A stretch of DNA of 64,000 nt from Actinokineospora bangkokensis (GTDB lineage Bacteria > Actinomycetota > Actinomycetes > Mycobacteriales > Pseudonocardiaceae), in contig NZ_MKQR01000026.1 of the NCBI RefSeq assembly GCF_001940455.1, forward strand, positions 492,351-556,350, given 5' to 3'. The notes beneath the pieces are model-generated. The model was not told where the DNA came from. It saw only the letters and a list, made by a program, of their open reading frames with translations, and searched no databases. Shown here one piece after another: positions 59,978-64,000 of this stretch. Made by a program: the position numbers and the translations under genes. Position 1 is the stretch's first letter. Each line of letters starts with the position of its first letter.

Positions 59978-60019
59978 GAGGCCAATTGTGCGGGATTGGC
60001 CGTCGAAGTCCAGGCCAAC
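59959..60019. promoter_or_regulatory. MocR operator: four GGCCAA half-sites
   Basis: GGCCAAT at 59959-59965 and 59980-59986, ATTGGCC at 59995-60001 (inverted, 8-bp spacer from the previous one) and GGCCAAC at 60013-60019, between the broken MocR regulator and the divergent YczE gene. Spacings of 21, 15 and 18 bp put the sites on related helix faces. This is the arrangement expected for MocR control of yczE. Confidence 0.6.
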
Positions 60020-60038
60020 CGGCGGTCACGATGGGGCC

Positions 60039-60680
60039 ATGACAGCAGTGGACGTCCGGTCGGTGCCGGTGCGGGTCAGCCCCGCCCGGCGGCTCCCGCA
60101 GCTCGTGGGCGGGTTGGTGCTCTACGGGGCCAGCATGGCGATGCAGATCCGCGCGGCGCTGGGCCTGGCGCCCTGGGACGTGCTGCACGAGGCGCTGAAC
60201 AAGCGCACCGGGCTGAGCTTCGGCACCATCACCGCGATCACCAGCGTGGGGGTGCTGCTGTGCTGGCTGCCGCTGCGCCAGCGGCTCGGCGTGGGCACGG
60301 TGGCCAACGTGGTGCTCATCTCGGTGTCGGTGGACGCGGCGCTGTGGCTGATCAGCACCCCGGGGTCGGTGGTCGGCAGGCTCGCGCTGCTCGTCGGCGG
60401 GATCGTCCTCAATGGATTCGCCACCGCCGCCTACATCGGCGCCCGGCTCGGCCCCGGCCCGCGCGACGGGCTGATGACCGGGCTCAGCGCGCGCACCGGG
60501 TGGCCGCTGCGGTGGGTGCGCACCGGCATCGAACTGGTGGTGCTCGCCACGGGCTGGGTGCTCGGCGGGACCGCGGGTCTCGGGACCGCCTTGTACGCCT
60601 TGGGGATCGGCCCGCTCGCGCAAGCCTTCCTGCCTCTGGTCTCCTGGCAGCCCCCAGCCCCGAGGGAGGACGGGCACTAG
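60039..60680 (+). CDS. YczE/YitT-like integral membrane protein
   Basis: A 213-residue protein with five hydrophobic helices: VGGLVLYGASMAMQIRAALG, then LGVGTVANVVLISVSVDAAL, LALLVGGIVLNGFATAAYIG and others. LGLAPWDVLHEALNKRTGLS and LGPGPRDGLMTGLSARTGWP are the paired PWD/PRDGL motifs of the YczE family. The gene is usually divergent from a MocR-type regulator, as here, but that regulator is now broken. Transport substrate unknown. Confidence 0.88.
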   Translation: MTAVDVRSVPVRVSPARRLPQLVGGLVLYGASMAMQIRAALGLAPWDVLHEALNKRTGLSFGTITAITSVGVLLCWLPLRQRLGVGTVANVVLISVSVDAALWLISTPGSVVGRLALLVGGIVLNGFATAAYIGARLGPGPRDGLMTGLSARTGWPLRWVRTGIELVVLATGWVLGGTAGLGTALYALGIGPLAQAFLPLVSWQPPAPREDGH

Positions 60681-60777
60681 GGCGCACTCCCGCCGCCCCG
60701 GGCGCCGGACCGGAGGTGGTGCGGCCCCGGGGCGAGGACGACCCGCCCCCTGCCGCGAAAGCACCTAGTGTTGGGGT

Positions 60778-61869
60778 GTGAACCAGAAGACGACCACACC
60801 CACCCTCCCGAGATGGAGCCTGGCCGTCCCACCCGCCGCCGCCGTGGTGCTGGCCGCGTCCTGGGGGCGTGACCTCGGCACGATCCTGCTCGTCCTGGTC
60901 TGCCTCGGCCTCGGCGGCGCGGTCACCGCCGCGGTGCACCACGCCGAGGTCGTGGCGCACCGCGTCGGGGAGCCGTTCGGCACGCTGATCCTCGCCGTCG
61001 CGGTCACCGTCATCGAGGTCGCGCTGATCGTGACGCTGATGGCCTCCGGCGGCGAGAAGGCGAGCACCCTGGCCAGGGACACCGTGTTCGCCGCGGTGAT
61101 GATCACGACGAACGGCATCGTCGGCGTGTCGCTGCTGGTCGGCTCGCTGCGGCACAAGGTCCAGGAGTTCCGCGCGCACGCCTCCGGTGGCGCGCTCGCG
61201 GTGATCCTGGCGCTGGCGACGCTGAGCCTGGTGCTGCCGACCTTCACCACCACCACCGCGGGCCAGACCTTCTCCGGCGCGCAGCTCGCCTTCGCGGGGG
61301 TGGTGTCGCTGGTGCTCTACGGCGTGTTCGTCTTCGTGCAGACGGTCCGCCACCGCGACTACTTCCTGCCGAAGAACAGCACGTCCGAGGACGACCACGC
61401 CGCCGCGCCGAGCAACCGCACCACCTGGGTCAGCCTGGGCCTGCTGCTGCTGTGCCTGGTGGCGGTGGTCGGCCTGGCCAAGACCGTCTCGCCGACGCTG
61501 GAGTCGGCGGTGGAGTCCATCGGGGCGCCGCTGTCGTTCGTCGGCGTGGTGATCGCGCTGCTGGTGCTGCTGCCGGAGACGGTGGCCGCCGTGCGGGCCT
61601 CGCTGCGCGACCGGTTGCAGGTCAGCCTCAACCTGGCGCTGGGCTCGGGGATGGCCAGCATTGGGCTGACGATCCCGGCCATCGCGATCGCGTCGATCTT
61701 CCTGTCCGGGCCGCTGGTGCTGGGCCTGGACCCCAAGGAGATGGTGCTGCTGGTGCTCACCGCGGCGGTCAGCACGCTGACGATGGTCACCGGCCGGGCC
61801 ACGCTGCTCCAGGCCACCGTGCACCTGGTGCTGTTCAGCTCGTTCGTGTTCCTGGCGATCACGCCCTAG
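60778..61869 (+). CDS. Calcium/proton (or sodium/proton) antiporter, ChaA type
   Basis: A 363-residue CaCA-superfamily exchanger with about 11 helices. Each half carries the alpha-repeat acidic motif: GEPFGTLILAVAVTVIEVAL (Glu in VIE) and VALLVLLPETVAAVRASLRD (Glu in PE). AVSTLTMVTGRATLLQATVH is the last helix region. It pumps Ca2+ or Na+ out in exchange for H+. GTG start: TAGTGT (60766-60771) ends 6 nt before it, suggesting a leaderless mRNA. The 3' end overlaps the convergent Clp-N gene by 11 bp. Confidence 0.92.
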   Translation: MNQKTTTPTLPRWSLAVPPAAAVVLAASWGRDLGTILLVLVCLGLGGAVTAAVHHAEVVAHRVGEPFGTLILAVAVTVIEVALIVTLMASGGEKASTLARDTVFAAVMITTNGIVGVSLLVGSLRHKVQEFRAHASGGALAVILALATLSLVLPTFTTTTAGQTFSGAQLAFAGVVSLVLYGVFVFVQTVRHRDYFLPKNSTSEDDHAAAPSNRTTWVSLGLLLLCLVAVVGLAKTVSPTLESAVESIGAPLSFVGVVIALLVLLPETVAAVRASLRDRLQVSLNLALGSGMASIGLTIPAIAIASIFLSGPLVLGLDPKEMVLLVLTAAVSTLTMVTGRATLLQATVHLVLFSSFVFLAITP

Positions 61870-62383
61870 CCAGGGCCGCCAGCACCGGGCGGGTGACCCC
61901 GGCCGAGGACAGCACGTCGGCGGCCGGGCCGCCGGTGCGCAGCACGGCCAGCAGCAGGTGCGCGTCCTCGATGGCGCCGCCGCCGAGCTCGCGCACCTCC
62001 AGCAGGCTGCGCTGGAGGACCAGCTTGGTCTCCGGCGCCACCGGCACCCGGCCGGACCGCCGCCGCGGGCGCGGCACGGCGAGCGCGCCCTCGCCGTGCG
62101 CGCGCTCGACGGCGGCGACGACCGCGTCGACGTCGATGCCCAGGTCGCCCAGCGCCTCGGCGTCCGAGGTGGACAGACCACCGCGGCGGCGGGCCAGCTC
62201 GACGCGCTCCCTGGCCGACTCCGGGGTGATGCCGCGGGCGGCGAGGAAGGCGGCCGTGCCCGCGTTGCCCAGCACCCCGAGCAGCAGGTGCTCGGGGGTG
62301 AGCCGGTCGGCACCCTCCTCGGTGGCCGCCAGCACCCCGCCGCGGACGGCCGCGCGCGCCGACCGGCTGAACCGCTCGAACAT
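61859..62383 (-). CDS. Clp amino-terminal (Clp-N) domain protein
   Basis: A 174-residue protein with two Clp repeats: RLTPEHLLLGVLGNAGTAAF and GAIEDAHLLLAVLRTGGPAA. There is no AAA+ module, so it is a stand-alone Clp-N protein that might act as an adaptor or decoy for ClpC-like unfoldases. A Lys/Arg-rich linker (VPRPRRRSGRVPV) separates the repeats. GGGAGGAG lies upstream of the ATG at 62383, and the HTH gene stops 1 bp before it, so the two are one operon. Confidence 0.85.
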   Translation of the reverse strand: MFERFSRSARAAVRGGVLAATEEGADRLTPEHLLLGVLGNAGTAAFLAARGITPESARERVELARRRGGLSTSDAEALGDLGIDVDAVVAAVERAHGEGALAVPRPRRRSGRVPVAPETKLVLQRSLLEVRELGGGAIEDAHLLLAVLRTGGPAADVLSSAGVTRPVLAALARA

Positions 62384-62384
62384 G

Positions 62385-62594
62385 TCAGCTCCTCCCGTGC
62401 TTCTTGTGGACGGCCTGCCGGGTGACGCCCAGCTCGACCGCGATCTCCTGCCAGGACCAGCCGTCGGCCCGCGCGCTGCGCACCTGCACGGCCTCCAGCT
62501 GCTCAAGCAGCTTGCGCAGCGCGGCCACGGCCCGCAGCCCGACCCTGGGGTCCTCGCTCCCCGCCGCGGTGGCGAGGTGGGTTGCTCCGGTCAT
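62385..62594 (-). CDS. Small HTH protein, autoregulator of the Clp-N operon
   Basis: A 69-residue protein: a helical N-terminus and the HTH segment GWSWQEIAVELGVTRQAVHK KHGRS, like the C-terminal HTH of sigma-like or ArsR-like small regulators. TAAGTT (62602-62607) ends 7 nt before the ATG at 62594, with TTGACA 18 bp further on (62626-62631), so its promoter and two operators are directly visible. Probably a repressor of itself and the Clp-N gene. Confidence 0.8.
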   Translation of the reverse strand: MTGATHLATAAGSEDPRVGLRAVAALRKLLEQLEAVQVRSARADGWSWQEIAVELGVTRQAVHKKHGRS

Positions 62595-62598
62595 GGGC

Positions 62599-62642
62599 GT
62601 CAACTTACGTTGACACACTCGGCTGTGTCAACTCACGTTGAC
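62599..62642. promoter_or_regulatory. Two GTCAAC-N4-GTTGAC operators over the HTH/Clp-N promoter
   Basis: GTCAACTTACGTTGAC (62599-62614) and GTCAACTCACGTTGAC (62627-62642), perfect 6+6 dyads 28 bp apart. On the minus strand the first covers the -10 (TAAGTT) and the second covers the -35 (TTGACA). A TTGACA on the plus strand (62638-62643) could serve the PP2C gene, so both directions may be repressed. Confidence 0.8.
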
Positions 62643-62668
62643 AGGCTCGGGGCCGGCAGGATGCCGCC

Positions 62669-63430
62669 ATGCCGCGCATCGCAGTCGCCGAAGCACCCGG
62701 GGTGGGCCTCGACGGCCGGGACCGGCCCACCGAGGACGTGGTGATGGTGCTGGAGGACGCGGTCGTCGTCCTCGACGGCGCCACCTCGCCGCGCCAGGAC
62801 ATGCCGACCGGGGGCGCCTACGCCATCGAGCTGGGCGCCCAGCTCGTCGCCCGGCTCACCGCCGCCCCCGAGCTGCCGCTCACCCGCCACCTCGGGCAGG
62901 CCATCCGGGCCGTGGCCAGGGGCAACGGCTACCAGCCCGGCAGCGGCCCGTCCTCGACGGTGGCCCTGCTGCGCTGGACCGACGACGAGGTCGAGGCGCT
63001 GGTCCTGGCCGACAGCCCGGTCGTGGTGTTCACCCCCGGCGGCCCCGACCTGCTCGCCGACACCCGGCTGGCCGACCTGCCCGCCGCCGCCCGCGCCACC
63101 CACGAGGAGGTGGCCAGGCACCGCAACCGCGACGGCGGGTTCTGGGTGGCCGAGGCGGTGCCCGCCGCCGCCGAGCGGGCGCTGTGCCGCAGCTGGCCCC
63201 GCTCGCAGGTGGAGGCGGTGCTCGTCACCACCGACGGGGTGTCCTGCGGGGTGGACGACTACGGCCTGCTCGACTGGCCCGGGTGCCTGGCGCTGGCGCG
63301 CGCCCAGGGGCCGCAGGCGCTGCTCGACGCGGTGCGCGAGGCCGAGCGCGGCGACCCCGACCGCACCCGGTGGCCGCGCCCGAAGGTGCACGACGACCAG
63401 GCCGCGGTCTTCCTCGACTTCACCGGCTGA
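62669..63430 (+). CDS. PP2C-like Ser/Thr phosphatase domain protein
   Basis: A 253-residue PP2C fold. VVVLDGATSPRQD (first metal Asp-Gly), SSTVALLRW, ALVLADSPVVVF, VLVTTDGVSCGVDDYG (second metal Asp) and KVHDDQAAVFLDF (DD near the C-terminus) are the family motifs. All acidic metal ligands seem present. Substrate unknown. The ATG at 62669 faces the HTH/Clp-N operon across the operators, so it may be co-regulated. Confidence 0.85.
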   Translation: MPRIAVAEAPGVGLDGRDRPTEDVVMVLEDAVVVLDGATSPRQDMPTGGAYAIELGAQLVARLTAAPELPLTRHLGQAIRAVARGNGYQPGSGPSSTVALLRWTDDEVEALVLADSPVVVFTPGGPDLLADTRLADLPAAARATHEEVARHRNRDGGFWVAEAVPAAAERALCRSWPRSQVEAVLVTTDGVSCGVDDYGLLDWPGCLALARAQGPQALLDAVREAERGDPDRTRWPRPKVHDDQAAVFLDFTG

Positions 63431-63481
63431 GCGCCGCGGACCAGACCCGGTGGTCCGCGGGTGGTGGCGCCGGGGGCGGGG

Positions 63482-64000
63482 TCAGGCGGGCTGGTTCTTG
63501 CCCAGGCCGATCCACTCGAAGCCGCCGCGGCGGGCCACGGCCGGGTCGAGCAGGTTGCGGGTGTCGATCACGGTGGGGCGCGCGGCGACCTCGGCCAGGT
63601 GCGCCCAGTCCAGCGACCGGAACTCCGGCCACTCGGTGAGGATCACCACCGCCTCGGCGTCCTTGGCCGCCACGTACGGGTCGTCGACCAGGGTGATCGC
63701 GGCCAGGTCGCGGTGCGGGTTGTCCGGGCGCAGGGCCGGGTCGTAGCCGACCAGCTCCGCGCCCGCCTGCCGCAGCAGGGCCGCCACGGCCAGCGCCGGG
63801 GAGTCGCGCAGGTCGTCGGTGCCCGCCTTGAACGTCAGGCCGAACAGGGCGATCCGCTTGCGCGACAGCGAGCCGCCGCGCCGCCCGGTGACGGCCAGGC
63901 GGACCTTCTCCACCATCCGCTGCCGCTGGCGGGTGTTGGTGTCGATGGTGGCGCGGATCAGCCGGAACTCGAAGTCGGCGGCGTCGGCCAGCTGGAGCAT
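63482..64000 (-). CDS. UDP-glucose 6-dehydrogenase, C-terminal part
   Basis: The visible 172 residues are the C-terminal domain of a UDP-glucose/GDP-mannose dehydrogenase: IALFGLTFKAGTDDLRDSPA is the hallmark, followed by ELVGYDPALRPDNPHRDLAA, VVILTEWPEFRSLDWAHLAE and VIDTRNLLDPA. The enzyme oxidises UDP-glucose to UDP-glucuronate with NAD+ for cell-surface polysaccharides. The gene runs off the window edge, so the NAD-binding half and the catalytic Cys are outside. Confidence 0.92.
   Translation of the reverse strand: MLQLADAADFEFRLIRATIDTNTRQRQRMVEKVRLAVTGRRGGSLSRKRIALFGLTFKAGTDDLRDSPALAVAALLRQAGAELVGYDPALRPDNPHRDLAAITLVDDPYVAAKDAEAVVILTEWPEFRSLDWAHLAEVAARPTVIDTRNLLDPAVARRGGFEWIGLGKNQPA

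Overview
The window is a stretch of very GC-rich (well above 70% by eye) actinobacterial chromosome. The mycothiol gene mshA, a BldN-type sigma factor with its membrane anti-sigma factor, a Rex-hemA pair, paired XRE/DUF397 regulators and a set of apparently leaderless genes point to a filamentous, probably sporulating Pseudonocardiales-type organism (Actinokineospora/Saccharothrix/Actinosynnema-like). The genus is an inference. From about 8.9 to 40.4 kb the gene order follows, in the same relative order, the Mycobacterium tuberculosis Rv0474-Rv0510 neighbourhood as I remember it: hemA, glutaredoxin, serB1-like HAD, acyltransferase, galE2, ribosomal peptide bS22, excisionase-like HTH, proC, thioesterase, sugar-phosphate isomerase, membrane protein, Ppx/GppA, RegX3-SenX3, gpmA, YbjN, mshA, SDR, L,D-transpeptidase, murB, DUF2505, DUF2516, HbhA and XRE. 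This half is a core region.

Layout. 0-6.5 kb, leftward: end of hemA, rex with a Rex operator, then 2.2 kb of low-complexity repeats holding a perfect LexA-type palindrome, then a membrane sulfite-oxidase-like molybdoenzyme, a glutaredoxin and an acyl-CoA synthetase. 6.7-9.9 kb, rightward: bldN-like sigma, rsbN-like anti-sigma, HAD phosphatase. 9.9-12.4 kb: XRE/DUF397 pair divergent from a P450. 12.5-30 kb, leftward: lipid acyltransferase and epimerase, translation peptide, proline metabolism (proC, proline dehydrogenase), phosphate signalling (SenX3-RegX3), glycolysis (gpmA), mycothiol synthesis (mshA), cell-wall cross-linking (Ldt). 30-41.5 kb: SDR, murB, methyltransferase, TipA-type MerR regulator, purU, orphan response regulator and the DUF2516/HbhA/XRE operon. 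41.6-46.6 kb, rightward: a 3-hydroxybutyrate dehydrogenase, MFS transporter and PucR-type regulator unit plus a PhyH dioxygenase. 46.7-50.2 kb: PadR-controlled ABC exporter. 50.4-52.8 kb: aminotransferase and DUF445 protein.

The accessory part lies at 52.8-60.7 kb. It holds a tightly overlapped operon (sigma factor, 34-residue microprotein, beta-rich small protein, TPR-CHAT caspase-like protease) facing a subtilase that has no signal peptide. It also holds a secreted proline-rich protein and a MocR regulator broken by an internal deletion next to its usual YczE membrane partner. This CHAT/subtilase locus is the best candidate for an unusual system. The window ends with a Ca2+/H+ antiporter, a Clp-N protein with its own autoregulated HTH repressor, a PP2C-like protein and a partial UDP-glucose dehydrogenase.

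A second unusual theme is a family of hairpin repeats (core GTTGAAAACAGGGGTCCCC) found at three intergenic loci, each next to DnaA-box-like 9-mers. One locus has three tandem units and six DnaA boxes within 300 bp. No rRNA, tRNA, CRISPR array or insertion sequence was recognised.
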